In this document: one piece after another, positions 1 through 7,514 of the stretch
Layout: each line of letters opens with the position of its first letter
Position numbering within the stretch: position 1 is the first letter of the stretch
Assembly: GCA_002706405.1 (NCBI GenBank)
Contig: PALN01000087.1
Coordinates: 1 to 48,552 of the forward strand
Direction of reading: 5' to 3'
Source: Rhodospirillaceae bacterium
Lineage (GTDB): Bacteria > Pseudomonadota > Alphaproteobacteria > Rhodospirillales > Casp-alpha2
Length of the DNA: 48,552 nt
Made by a program: the position numbers and the translations under genes
Notes under the pieces: model-generated
Seen by the model: the letters and a program-made list of their open reading frames with translations, nothing else
What the model was told of the DNA's origin: nothing
Databases searched by the model: none

Positions 1-399
1 TCCCTGCTCGTCGTTCCCCTATTCGTGTTTTTCAATTCCGGCGTGGTTTTGGACGAGAAGGCATTTTCCAGCAGCAGCGAAGGGGTTTGGCTTGGGATCG
101 TCCTGGGGTTGTTCCTTGGGAAACAGGTCGGCATATTCGGTGCAGTATTTCTCGCGGTTCGTTCTGGTCTTTGCCGTTTGCCGGAACGTGTCAACTGGAT
201 GCAGGTATTCGGTGTTTCGATTCTTGCGGGGATCGGATTCACCATGAGCTTGTTCATCGCCACACGGGCATTTCCGGATCCGGCGGTGTTGTCATCAGCG
301 AAGCTTGCGGTTCTATCCGGGTCGCTGTTGTCCGCCGTGATTGGTGTTCTGGTTCTTCAGTATGCGACTATCGGGTCCGGAACGATCACGCACGATTGA
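1..399 (+). CDS. nhaA: Na+/H+ antiporter NhaA, C-terminal part (5' end outside window)
   Basis: Open reading frame in frame 1 that enters from the left edge and stops at 397-399. The 132 visible residues carry hydrophobic segments typical of the last helices of NhaA: VVPLFVFFNSGV near the start (compare the family's VxPxFAxxNAGV) and GIGFTMSLFI, a highly characteristic NhaA motif. NhaA exchanges cytoplasmic Na+ for external H+ at the inner membrane. The Asn in FFNSG takes the place usually filled by Ala/Asn-rich residues of helix X. It may be a bystander of the copper cluster, since a CueR-like promoter begins just after its stop. The family call is firm; the start is not visible. Confidence 0.9.
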   Translation, partial: SLLVVPLFVFFNSGVVLDEKAFSSSSEGVWLGIVLGLFLGKQVGIFGAVFLAVRSGLCRLPERVNWMQVFGVSILAGIGFTMSLFIATRAFPDPAVLSSAKLAVLSGSLLSAVIGVLVLQYATIGSGTITHD

Positions 400-420
400 T
401 ATTTTTCGGGATACTTGGTG

Positions 421-451
421 TTGACCCTCTTCCTACAGGATGCTTCAGGAT
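421..451 (+). promoter_or_regulatory. CueR-type promoter (site 1) ahead of the lipoprotein-APC operon
   Basis: TTGACC at 421-426, a 19-bp spacer, then CAGGAT at 446-451. The long spacer and the CCCT...GGATGC half sites match the two other sites in this window (2299 and 5712); all three share TTGACCCT and a GGAKGCYTCA block at the same phase. MerR-family activators such as CueR work on 19-bp-spaced promoters. It drives the gene at 482. Of the three, this site has the weakest dyad. Confidence 0.65.
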
Positions 452-481
452 TTTCATCAGTTTTTGGGAAGGAGATGTAAA

Positions 482-886
482 ATGACATCCAAGTTGGCGA
501 TCGCCTCCATCTTTGTTGCCGCACCTATCCTGGCGGCCTGCGCGAGCTTCAGGCCGGGGAAACTCTTTGAAAAGGCCGTTCTGGTACCTGCCGGCAACTC
601 GTCCGTAGCGGAAGTCGACCAGTTGCAGGCGTGGCAGACGGAAGATGGCTACGTGCTGACTGGCAGGTTGATGCAGTTCGGAAGCGCAGGGCTTCGCCGA
701 GGGCATATTCATGTCCGCGCCGCCGATAGCGGTGCCGAGCCCGACGCGGGGTGGGCGGCCTTCACGGATCGGGGAAGAAGGATCACGACGGCACTTAAGG
801 TCTCGCGGTTCAGCGTAAATCTCGGGAAGTCAGTGCCGCCGGATAGCAAACTCGAAGTGCGCTACCATGGCGACGCCCATTCATGA
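482..886 (+). CDS. Small copper-cluster lipoprotein (paralogue of the gene at 23056)
   Basis: 134-aa predicted lipoprotein. The start at 482 is chosen because GGAAGGAG (about 467-474) precedes it at good spacing; an in-frame ATG at 440 lies on the promoter and is unlikely. The signal peptide ends in a lipobox LAAC with Cys20. The mature part has W-x-TEDG-x-LTGR-x-MQ, RGHIHV and a C-terminal RYHGDAH, all echoed in the lipoprotein at 23056 (EDG, LTGRIMQ, RGHVDV, RYHEEAH), so the two are clearly homologous. I do not recognise a named family. It is 24 bp upstream of the APC permease and follows a CueR-like promoter, so a periplasmic copper-related role is inferred. The conserved His residues near the C terminus could bind metal. 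Confidence 0.75.
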   Translation: MTSKLAIASIFVAAPILAACASFRPGKLFEKAVLVPAGNSSVAEVDQLQAWQTEDGYVLTGRLMQFGSAGLRRGHIHVRAADSGAEPDAGWAAFTDRGRRITTALKVSRFSVNLGKSVPPDSKLEVRYHGDAHS

Positions 887-909
887 CGGCAAAAACAGGA
901 TAAAGCGAT

Positions 910-2244
910 ATGACCGATCCGCACGGCCACGAAGGGCATGGCAGTCACGATCGCTCGGCCAAATATCAAGAGAACAGCCTGTCGCTGACGGGTGCTGTTT
1001 CCTTGGGAACAGGCGTCATGATCGGTGCCGGGATCTTCGCGCTGACTGGCCAGGTCGCCGAACTCGCAGGCGAATGGTTCCCTTTCGCCTTTCTCGCGGC
1101 GGCGATCATCGTTGGATTTAGCGCCTATTCTTACGTCAAGATGTCGAATGCCTATCCATCGGCTGGTGGCATCGCCATGTTCCTGGAGAAAGCCTACGGC
1201 AAGACCATGATGACCGGCGCCTGCGGGCTCCTGATGTATTTCTCCATGGTCATCAACGAGAGCTTGGTTGCACGGACATTCGGCACCTACACGCTGCAAC
1301 TGTTTGACGTCGATGCAGACAAAAATTGGTTGGTACCTGCAATGGGGATCGGACTGCTGACTTTTGCCTTCTTTGTGAACGTTCTCAGCAACCGCTTTAT
1401 CCAGACATTCTCCTTCGTCATGGCATTTCTCAAGATCGGCGGGATTGCCGTGTTCGCCGTGGGCGGGCTTTGGCTCACCGGGTTCACGTTCAAGAGTGTT
1501 TCCGTTGATCCGGCGACGACCAGCGCTGGCGGCTTCCTCGGCGCCACCGCCCTGGCGATCCTTGCCTACAAGGGGTTCACAACGATCACAAATAGTGGCG
1601 GGGAGATTGTTGAGCCGAACAAGAACGTCGGCCGCGCCATCATCGTCTCCATTGTCATCTGCGTCGTCATCTATTTCCTGGTGGCACTTGCAGTTGGGGG
1701 GAATTTGACCATTGAGGAGATCGTTCGTGCGCGCGACTTCGCTTTGGCCGAGGCCGCGCGTCCTGCCTTCGGAAAAACGGGTCTATGGTTTACGGTCGCT
1801 TTCGCCATTATCGCGACGGTATCGGGCGTGATCGCCAGCGTTTTCGCAGTCTCGCGCATGCTCGCAATGCTGACCGATATGAAGCTGGTGCCACACAGCC
1901 ATTTCGGCATGCCGGGGGATATCCAGAGGCACACCCTCGTCTACACCATCGTACTGGCGATGCTTTTGACCGCGTTCTTTGACCTCGGCCGCATCGCTGC
2001 GCTGGGCGCTATCTTCTATATCATCATGGATATCGTCGTTCATTGGGGCGTTCTTCGCCATTTGCGCAAGGAAGTGAACGCCTCGGCGACAGTGCTTATC
2101 ATCGCCATTGTCATGGATGTCGTCGTGCTCGGTGCGCTGTTGGTGATCAAGGCGCAGTCCGACATGACGGTGATCTATTCCGCGGCGGTCGGTATTGCCC
2201 TCGTTTTCTTTGGGGAAAAGCTTTTCCTCCGCCGTACCGGCTGA
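910..2244 (+). CDS. APC-family permease with His-rich N terminus
   Basis: 444-aa inner-membrane protein of the amino acid-polyamine-organocation superfamily with about 12 hydrophobic segments. The first helix carries GTGVMIGAGIFALTGQ, the diagnostic APC glycine-rich motif (G-x-M-I-G-x-G-I-F). The first 15 residues read as a cytoplasmic tail rich in His (HGHEGHGSHD), which is unusual for an amino acid permease and suggests metal sensing or binding. It sits 23 bp after the lipoprotein gene in the same apparent operon under CueR-like site 1. The substrate is unknown; it could be an amino acid or thiol that chelates copper. The family call is firm, the copper link is inferred from context. Confidence 0.82.
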   Translation: MTDPHGHEGHGSHDRSAKYQENSLSLTGAVSLGTGVMIGAGIFALTGQVAELAGEWFPFAFLAAAIIVGFSAYSYVKMSNAYPSAGGIAMFLEKAYGKTMMTGACGLLMYFSMVINESLVARTFGTYTLQLFDVDADKNWLVPAMGIGLLTFAFFVNVLSNRFIQTFSFVMAFLKIGGIAVFAVGGLWLTGFTFKSVSVDPATTSAGGFLGATALAILAYKGFTTITNSGGEIVEPNKNVGRAIIVSIVICVVIYFLVALAVGGNLTIEEIVRARDFALAEAARPAFGKTGLWFTVAFAIIATVSGVIASVFAVSRMLAMLTDMKLVPHSHFGMPGDIQRHTLVYTIVLAMLLTAFFDLGRIAALGAIFYIIMDIVVHWGVLRHLRKEVNASATVLIIAIVMDVVVLGALLVIKAQSDMTVIYSAAVGIALVFFGEKLFLRRTG

Positions 2245-2298
2245 ATTCGGTGCGCCTTGGTGCCAGGCGAAATGGCGCTTGAGAGTGAAAATTCTTGC

Positions 2299-2329
2299 TT
2301 GACCCTCCTGTTGCTGGAGGCCTCAAAAT
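2299..2329 (+). promoter_or_regulatory. CueR-type promoter (site 2) of the copper ATPase operon
   Basis: TTGACC at 2299-2304, a 19-bp spacer and CAAAAT at 2324-2329. The spacer holds CCTCC-N7-GGAGG (2304-2320), closely resembling the classical CueR operator of the E. coli copA promoter (CCTTCC...GGAAGG). The downstream operon encodes both the Cu+ ATPase and the CueR-like regulator, so the circuit is autoregulatory. Confidence 0.85.
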
Positions 2330-2380
2330 TCCATCATCAGTTCAACCGGGGCTCTTGAGCAACGTGAGAGGGATTTAGTG

Positions 2381-4825
2381 ATGGATCAGCATTCCAAACA
2401 GGGTGAAGGCGAACGTAAGCAGGTAGAAACCGCTGCGGAGTCCCACAAACTCCAAGGCCACAATTGTTGCTCCGGCCATGGTTCGTGCGGCGGCCCTGGG
2501 CATCACGATGCGCCGGCTGTGGTGAAAGACCCTGTATGCGGCATGACGGTCGATCCGAACGCGGGAAAACCGCGGTTCGACCATAACGGGTCGACATATC
2601 ATTTTTGTTCCGAGAAATGTCTCGGTAAGTTCAAGGCTGATCCCGACCATTATCTCTCTGGCGCTCAAGAAAAGGCTGCCGAGAATTCCCCCGTCGGCAC
2701 CAAATACACCTGCCCCATGCATCCCGAAATTGTCCGGGACGCTCCCGGCGATTGCCCCATCTGCGGCATGGCATTGGAGCCCATAGGGGTGCCGACAGGC
2801 GAAGAAGGGCCTAATCTTGAACTGATCGACTTCACCCGGCGGTTTTGGGTGGGGGCTATTCTGACCGTGCCGTTGCTGGTCCTGACCATGGGGCCGTTCG
2901 TCGGGCTTGGGTTCATCCGTGAGGCGGTCGGCGAACGTGCGGCACTTTGGATCGAGTTGATCCTCGGAACGCCCGTGATTCTTTGGTCCGGCTGGCCATT
3001 TTTCGTGCGCGGCGTGAAGTCGGTCGTGAACCGCTCGCTCAACATGTTCACCCTCATCGGTATGGGCGTGGGGGCAGCCTACCTGTTCAGCCTCGTCGCC
3101 GTTCTGGCACCCGATATCTTCCCCGATGGTTTCAGGTCCGTGGACGGTCACGTCGGCGTTTATTTCGAGGCTGGTGCGGTTATCGTCGTTTTGGTTCTAC
3201 TCGGGCAGATGATGGAACTTGGCGCACGTGACCGGACGGGGGCCGCGATCCGGGCGCTTTTGGATATGGCGGCGAAGACGGCCCGCGTTATCCGCGATGA
3301 CGGCTCGGAAGAAGAAATCCCGCTCGAGGACGTCAAGGTCGGCGACAAGCTGCGCATCCGCCCCGGTGACAAGGTTCCGGTGGACGGCGTCGTCCTGGAA
3401 GGCCGCTCAAGCATCGATGAGTCCATGATTTCCGGGGAGCCGGTCCCGGTCGAGAAGACGGAGGGCGATGACCTGACTGGCGCCACCATCAATGGTACGG
3501 GCAGTCTGGTCATGGAGGCCAAGCGGGTCGGATCCGATACCATGCTGAGCCAGATCGTTGAGATGGTTGCGAATGCGCAGCGTTCCCGTGCTCCTATTCA
3601 AAAGGTCGCTGACTCTGTCGCCGGCATGTTCGTCCCGGTTGTGATCTTGGTCGCGATTGGTGCCTTCATTGCATGGTCCATCTGGGGGCCGGCACCGGCT
3701 ATGGCGTATGGTTTGGTTTCGGCGGTTGCCGTGTTGATCATCGCCTGTCCTTGTGCGCTGGGCCTGGCCACACCCATGTCGATCATGACGGCAACCGGCC
3801 GAGGGGCCCAGGCGGGCGTGCTGATCAAGAACGCAGAAGCCTTGGAACGCTTCGCCAAGGTCGATACGCTGATCGTCGATAAGACCGGCACGTTGACGGT
3901 CGGCAAGCCCAAACTGGTCGCCGTTCTTCCCAACGACGGTCATGGTGAAGCGGAAGTCTTGCGGCTTGCGGCAAGTTTGGAGCGCGGTTCGGAACACCCG
4001 CTGGCCGAGGCCATCGTATCCGGTGCCGAGGAACGGGGCATCGAATTCGCCAAGGCAGAGAATTTCGAGGCCGTCACCGGCAAGGGTGTCAAGGGCATCA
4101 TCGACGGCAAACAGGTCGCGCTGGGCAACGCCAAACTTGCTGCTGACCTTGGTTTGGATGGCGATGCACTCTCTGCCACCGCGGATAGCCGCAGGGATCA
4201 AGGCGAAACGGTGATGTTCGTCATTCTCGGGAATGAAATCGCGGGCCTGATCGCCGTCGCCGATCCCGTCAAAGAAACCACCGTCGGCGCGATCAAGGCC
4301 CTTCACGCCGAAGGATTCCGCATCGTTATGGCCACTGGCGACAATGAACGCACGGCGAAGGCCGTGGCCGGCAGACTGGGCATCGACGAGATTCGCGCGG
4401 ATGTCCTGCCTGAGGATAAGGCGCGGATTATCAAGGATCTCCAAGATCAAGGCCGTAAGGTCGCCATGGCCGGAGACGGTGTCAACGACGCGCCTGCGCT
4501 GGCCCAGGCCGATGTCGGTATTGCAATGGGAACCGGCGCCGACGTCGCCATTGAAAGCGCTGGGTTCACCCTGGTTAAGGGAGACCTAAACGGCATTGTC
4601 CGTGCCCGCCGTTTGGCACGAGCAACCATGCGCAATATCAAACAGAACCTGTTCTTTGCCTTGGTCTACAACGCGGCCGGCGTGCCGGTGGCGGCGGGGG
4701 TTCTCTACCCGTTCTTCGGAATTTTGATCTCGCCGATCTTCGCCGCGGCAGCCATGAGCCTGAGCTCGCTCTCCGTCGTAGGGAACGCGTTGCGTCTTAG
4801 GACCGTCTCAATCGAGGAGAAGTGA
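2381..4825 (+). CDS. copA: Cu+-exporting P1B-type ATPase with YHS and metal-binding N-terminal domains
   Basis: 814 aa starting at ATG 2381 (AGAGGGA 7 bp upstream; a GTG one codon earlier is possible). The N terminus is Cys/His-rich, followed by a YHS-type domain ([10 protein letters not shown] ... FCSEKC) and a small metal-binding module (YTCPMHPEI ... [10 protein letters not shown]). There is no classical GMxCxxC HMA domain. The ATPase core has the CPC metal site (C456-C458), the phosphorylated Asp in DKTGT (D500), the SEHPLAEA nucleotide-binding motif and GDGVNDAPA (about 698). YN in the seventh helix and MSLSS in the eighth match the Cu+ (P1B-1) signature. It exports Cu+ from cytoplasm to periplasm. 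It is the first gene of an operon with the cueR-like gene, whose start lies 1 bp after its stop. Confidence 0.95.
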   Translation: MDQHSKQGEGERKQVETAAESHKLQGHNCCSGHGSCGGPGHHDAPAVVKDPVCGMTVDPNAGKPRFDHNGSTYHFCSEKCLGKFKADPDHYLSGAQEKAAENSPVGTKYTCPMHPEIVRDAPGDCPICGMALEPIGVPTGEEGPNLELIDFTRRFWVGAILTVPLLVLTMGPFVGLGFIREAVGERAALWIELILGTPVILWSGWPFFVRGVKSVVNRSLNMFTLIGMGVGAAYLFSLVAVLAPDIFPDGFRSVDGHVGVYFEAGAVIVVLVLLGQMMELGARDRTGAAIRALLDMAAKTARVIRDDGSEEEIPLEDVKVGDKLRIRPGDKVPVDGVVLEGRSSIDESMISGEPVPVEKTEGDDLTGATINGTGSLVMEAKRVGSDTMLSQIVEMVANAQRSRAPIQKVADSVAGMFVPVVILVAIGAFIAWSIWGPAPAMAYGLVSAVAVLIIACPCALGLATPMSIMTATGRGAQAGVLIKNAEALERFAKVDTLIVDKTGTLTVGKPKLVAVLPNDGHGEAEVLRLAASLERGSEHPLAEAIVSGAEERGIEFAKAENFEAVTGKGVKGIIDGKQVALGNAKLAADLGLDGDALSATADSRRDQGETVMFVILGNEIAGLIAVADPVKETTVGAIKALHAEGFRIVMATGDNERTAKAVAGRLGIDEIRADVLPEDKARIIKDLQDQGRKVAMAGDGVNDAPALAQADVGIAMGTGADVAIESAGFTLVKGDLNGIVRARRLARATMRNIKQNLFFALVYNAAGVPVAAGVLYPFFGILISPIFAAAAMSLSSLSVVGNALRLRTVSIEEK

Positions 4826-4826
4826 G

Positions 4827-5222
4827 ATGATGAACGTGGGTCAAGCCGCCGAGGCAAGCGGCATGTCGGTCAAGACCTTGCACTACTATGAGGAAATCGG
4901 CCTGGTTGTGCCGAAACGTCAGGAAAACGGCTATCGCGCCTATAGTGAGACGGATGTCCACAAACTGAACTTCATTCATCGGGCGCGCGGCTTGGGGTTC
5001 ACGGTTGAAGCTTGCCGCGAACTGCTCTCGCTCTACGAGGACAGGAGCCGAGCGAGCGCCGATGTCAAGGCGATCGCGGGCCAGCACCTTGAAGAAGTCG
5101 AAACGAAGATCGAGGAATTGAAAGCCCTTCGGGAAACAATCAAGGACCTGCACGATAAGTGCCGGGGCGACCATCGGCCGGACTGTCCCATCATCAACGG
5201 CTTGGCCAGTACGACGCACTGA
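4827..5222 (+). CDS. cueR: CueR-like MerR-family copper-responsive regulator
   Basis: 131 aa with an N-terminal MerR winged helix-turn-helix (MNVGQAAEASGMSVKTLHYY, then EIGLVVPKR), a dimerisation helix, and a C-terminal metal loop C-RGDHRPD-C-PII that matches the C-x7-C-PII signature of CueR. The SADVK sequence before the long helix supplies the Ser that distinguishes monovalent (Cu+/Ag+) sensors from divalent ones, which have Cys there. RBS GAGGAG is 7 bp upstream. It lies between the ATPase and cytochrome genes, overlapping the latter by one base. It probably acts on the three 19-bp-spacer promoters at 421, 2299 and 5712, twisting the DNA to activate transcription when Cu+ is bound. Confidence 0.92.
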   Translation: MMNVGQAAEASGMSVKTLHYYEEIGLVVPKRQENGYRAYSETDVHKLNFIHRARGLGFTVEACRELLSLYEDRSRASADVKAIAGQHLEEVETKIEELKALRETIKDLHDKCRGDHRPDCPIINGLASTTH

Positions 5223-5698
5223 TGAGAAGACTAAAGGTCGTCGTTACCGGCGCGGTATGTGTTGCGGTACTTGGAGCCGGCGTTTGGTTCTGGATGCCAG
5301 GTGCGGAGGCGGATATCCGATTGCGTCCGAATGACCCGGAGGTAGTGGCTCATGGTCAGAAGATTTACATGGCCCAATGCGCATCCTGCCACGGCCCGGG
5401 GTTGGGGGGGCAAGCCAACTGGCGCGAACGCCTGCCCAACGGACGCCTACCCGCACCTCCTCATGACAAGTCGGGGCATACTTGGCACCACCCGGACGCT
5501 CAATTGTTCGATTTGACGAAACGCGGCCCTGCAGCGGTCGTTGGCGGCAGTTACGAAAGCGACATGCCCGCCTATGCCGGCATCCTAAGCGACGAGGACA
5601 TCGTTGCCGTTCTGTCTTTTATCAAAAGCACTTGGCCGGGAAAAACTCAACGGCGCCACGACGACATAAACATGCGAACCAAAAAGCCGGGTAATTAG
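5222..5698 (+). CDS. Exported c-type cytochrome (class I) in the copper operon
   Basis: 158 aa; the start at 5222 overlaps the regulator's stop (TGATG), indicating translational coupling. It has an N-terminal signal or anchor (about residues 4-28), a single haem c site CASCH (C53, C56, H57) and a likely Met axial ligand in SDMPAY (M115), so it is a monohaem cytochrome c facing the periplasm. Monohaem cytochromes occur beside copper ATPases in several alpha- and betaproteobacteria, where they are thought to protect or connect to cytochrome c maturation under copper stress; here that is inference. A GTG start at 5159 is possible but would read through the regulator's end. Confidence 0.85.
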   Translation: MRRLKVVVTGAVCVAVLGAGVWFWMPGAEADIRLRPNDPEVVAHGQKIYMAQCASCHGPGLGGQANWRERLPNGRLPAPPHDKSGHTWHHPDAQLFDLTKRGPAAVVGGSYESDMPAYAGILSDEDIVAVLSFIKSTWPGKTQRRHDDINMRTKKPGN

Positions 5699-5711
5699 TT
5701 AAATTAAGGTG

Positions 5712-5742
5712 TTGACCCTAACCTTAGGGGAGGCTTCAAACT
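5712..5742 (+). promoter_or_regulatory. CueR-type promoter (site 3) ahead of the SHOCT protein
   Basis: TTGACC at 5712-5717, a 19-bp spacer and CAAACT at 5737-5742. The spacer contains the perfect dyad CCCTAA-CC-TTAGGG and the same GGAGGCTTCA block as site 2. It suggests that the gene at 5813 belongs to the CueR regulon. Confidence 0.78.
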
Positions 5743-5812
5743 CCGAACTTGTGCAAGATTGGATTGAGCTAACAATGTTTTGTCTGCACCTTGAAGGAAG
5801 CAAACAAAGGAC

Positions 5813-6142
5813 ATGGCCATGAAAGAAAAATTGGCGATTTTCGGATCGATTCCCGGAATATTCTGGGGCCTGCCTGCCCTTGCTGATGCAACCGATCGGG
5901 GGGGCTACTATTACGGTCATCCCATGTGGTCCGGTGGCTGGGGCGGCATGTTCATGGGCTGGGGCATGATGGCGATTTTTATGATCGCGGTGATCGTCGT
6001 CATCCTGTTTGTCGTCAAGGGGCTGACCGGCGGTGACCGTTCATCTTCCGCCCTTGATGTCCTGAACGAACGCTATGCCCGGGGCGAAATCGACGCTGCT
6101 GAATATAACGAGCGCAAAAAGAACATTTCAGGAAAGGGATGA
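5813..6142 (+). CDS. Small membrane protein with C-terminal SHOCT domain
   Basis: 109 aa (107 if the second ATG at 5819 is used, which has AAAGG at better spacing). It has an N-terminal hydrophobic segment, a Gly/Trp/Met-rich stretch with HPMWSGGWGGMFMGWGMM, a second hydrophobic helix (about residues 55-73) and a C-terminal SHOCT module, LNERYARGEIDAAEYNERK. SHOCT domains are short C-terminal modules found on many membrane proteins, with a poorly understood oligomerisation role. Such proteins are common in copper-resistance clusters, and the Met/His content fits copper contact. Preceded by CueR-like site 3. Confidence 0.8.
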   Translation: MAMKEKLAIFGSIPGIFWGLPALADATDRGGYYYGHPMWSGGWGGMFMGWGMMAIFMIAVIVVILFVVKGLTGGDRSSSALDVLNERYARGEIDAAEYNERKKNISGKG

Positions 6143-6228
6143 GGGCAAATCATCCGAAATCGAAATTTCAACAACCCTCAAACTGATATAGTATTTGTGT
6201 GTTCAGAGGAATGATCCAGGCAGTGAAC

Positions 6229-6630
6229 ATGAGATGCGGTTTTCTCCGAATATGCAGTTTATTGCTGGCTGTTTCCGTTCTTTTCGCGGGGATGAGCGCC
6301 GGTCACGCTGCCGGTTTTCAGGGAGGAGGGCACGTTCATGTTGCGCATTTTGGTGCGGGTGCGAGTGACGGAACCCACCTGAACTCTTCTCCGCAGCACA
6401 AAGCTGATTGCGATAAGCCCTCTGAAGAAAAAGCCGGAGCCGGGAACAAGAGTTCTGGCGGAATGGATGGTTGCTGCCACGTTGCCTGTTTCCCATCCGT
6501 TGCCGCGCAAGACCTCTCGGACTTGTCCGCTCACGTGTTCGAGGCGGAGAGGCTCGTTCTGCCGCACGATGAAGCGGTTGTTTCCAATAATCCTCAAGAA
6601 CAATTTAGACCTCCGCGCCCTCGCGGCTGA
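6229..6630 (+). CDS. Exported Cys/His-containing protein, DUF2946/CzcI-like in style
   Basis: 133 aa from ATG 6229 (CCAGG 8 bp upstream); the frame also opens at GTG 6199 and ATG 6211. A clear signal peptide ends near GHAA. The mature protein is rich in His, Gly and Lys and has a DGCCHVACFP cluster that could bind metal. It ends in QFRPPRPRG, a tail resembling the C-terminal PPR endings of small exported proteins found with metal-efflux genes; the protein at 16923 ends in LYRPPKV. I do not recognise a firm family. A TATAGT hexamer at about 6188 could be its -10. The 234 bp after it contain no gene I can support. Confidence 0.6.
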   Translation: MRCGFLRICSLLLAVSVLFAGMSAGHAAGFQGGGHVHVAHFGAGASDGTHLNSSPQHKADCDKPSEEKAGAGNKSSGGMDGCCHVACFPSVAAQDLSDLSAHVFEAERLVLPHDEAVVSNNPQEQFRPPRPRG

Positions 6631-6864
6631 CTTCCATGCGGTCATTCGGGCTGCCGACACGTCAGGCCATCAGGACCGCGTAGCAGGGTAGATGGCGACA
6701 GGCCGTCCGAAAATGAATCGAAACGCTGAAATATGCGTGATCGTGCGGCACGGAGTTCTGCCCCGTTCGCCTTCCAAACGCATGGATATAAATTTTCCAG
6801 TAAGGCTTGGGCCTTGCTGACCAACAATCAAGGAAACCCAAACTTTGGGACAAGGATATCGAAA

Positions 6865-7491
6865 ATGTTGACCTTAACGACCAATGCGCCCCGTCTCGTG
6901 ATCACTTCCCTTGCCTTCGCTACTTTCTTGACCTTGAGCGCTTCGGCCTGGGCCGGCGCGGGGCACGGTCCGGCGAAGGGCGAGCCGCAAAACCAAGGAC
7001 ACATGATGGGCGCTCAAGGGGGCGATAGTCACGGCCCCGCGGGGCATCACGGTATGGAGATCGGCGCGCCGGGCAAGGCTGCCGACGTGACGCGGACCAT
7101 CGACGTGGCGATGCACGATAATTACTACAAACCGGAACAAATCACCGTTAAGGCGGGAGAGACAATCCGCTTCAAGATCACCAACAAAGGCGAGTTCTTA
7201 CACGAATTCGGCCTCGGCACTGCGGTTATGCACAAAGCCCACCAGAAGGAAATGATGAAAATGTGGGAGCACGGCATGATCGAAGCTGATCGGATCAACC
7301 GCGATAAAATGATGATGGACCATGGCGATGGGCGCGGGATGAAGCATGATGACCCGAATAGCATCCTGCTGGAGCCGGGAAAATCCGGTGAGGTGATTTG
7401 GAAGTTCTCCAAGCCGGTGGATCTGGAATTTGCTTGCAACATTCCAGGGCATTACGAGTCCGGAATGATGGGCCCCATCAAATTCAAGTAA
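6865..7491 (+). CDS. Periplasmic cupredoxin-like copper-binding protein
   Basis: 208 aa from ATG 6865 (AAGGA 8 bp upstream); the open frame extends to 6733 but without a ribosome site. The signal peptide ends at SASAWA. A His/Met/Gly-rich linker (residues 31-65) is followed by a cupredoxin fold with a full type 1 copper ligand set: H113 in HEFGL, then C191, H196 and M201 in the C-x4-H-x4-M loop. An insertion of Met, His and Asp residues (about 122-165) separates the first His from the loop. This arrangement resembles the CopI/AcoP-type periplasmic copper proteins linked to copper tolerance. It lies 23 bp upstream of the multicopper oxidase, so the two are probably cotranscribed. Confidence 0.85.
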   Translation: MLTLTTNAPRLVITSLAFATFLTLSASAWAGAGHGPAKGEPQNQGHMMGAQGGDSHGPAGHHGMEIGAPGKAADVTRTIDVAMHDNYYKPEQITVKAGETIRFKITNKGEFLHEFGLGTAVMHKAHQKEMMKMWEHGMIEADRINRDKMMMDHGDGRGMKHDDPNSILLEPGKSGEVIWKFSKPVDLEFACNIPGHYESGMMGPIKFK

Positions 7492-7514
7492 AGATAGAAG
7501 GACAGGAGAATCCG

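Noticed and set aside
6866-6896. TTGACC at the start of the cupredoxin gene
   Set aside because: It lies inside the coding region, has no suitable -10 or dyad.
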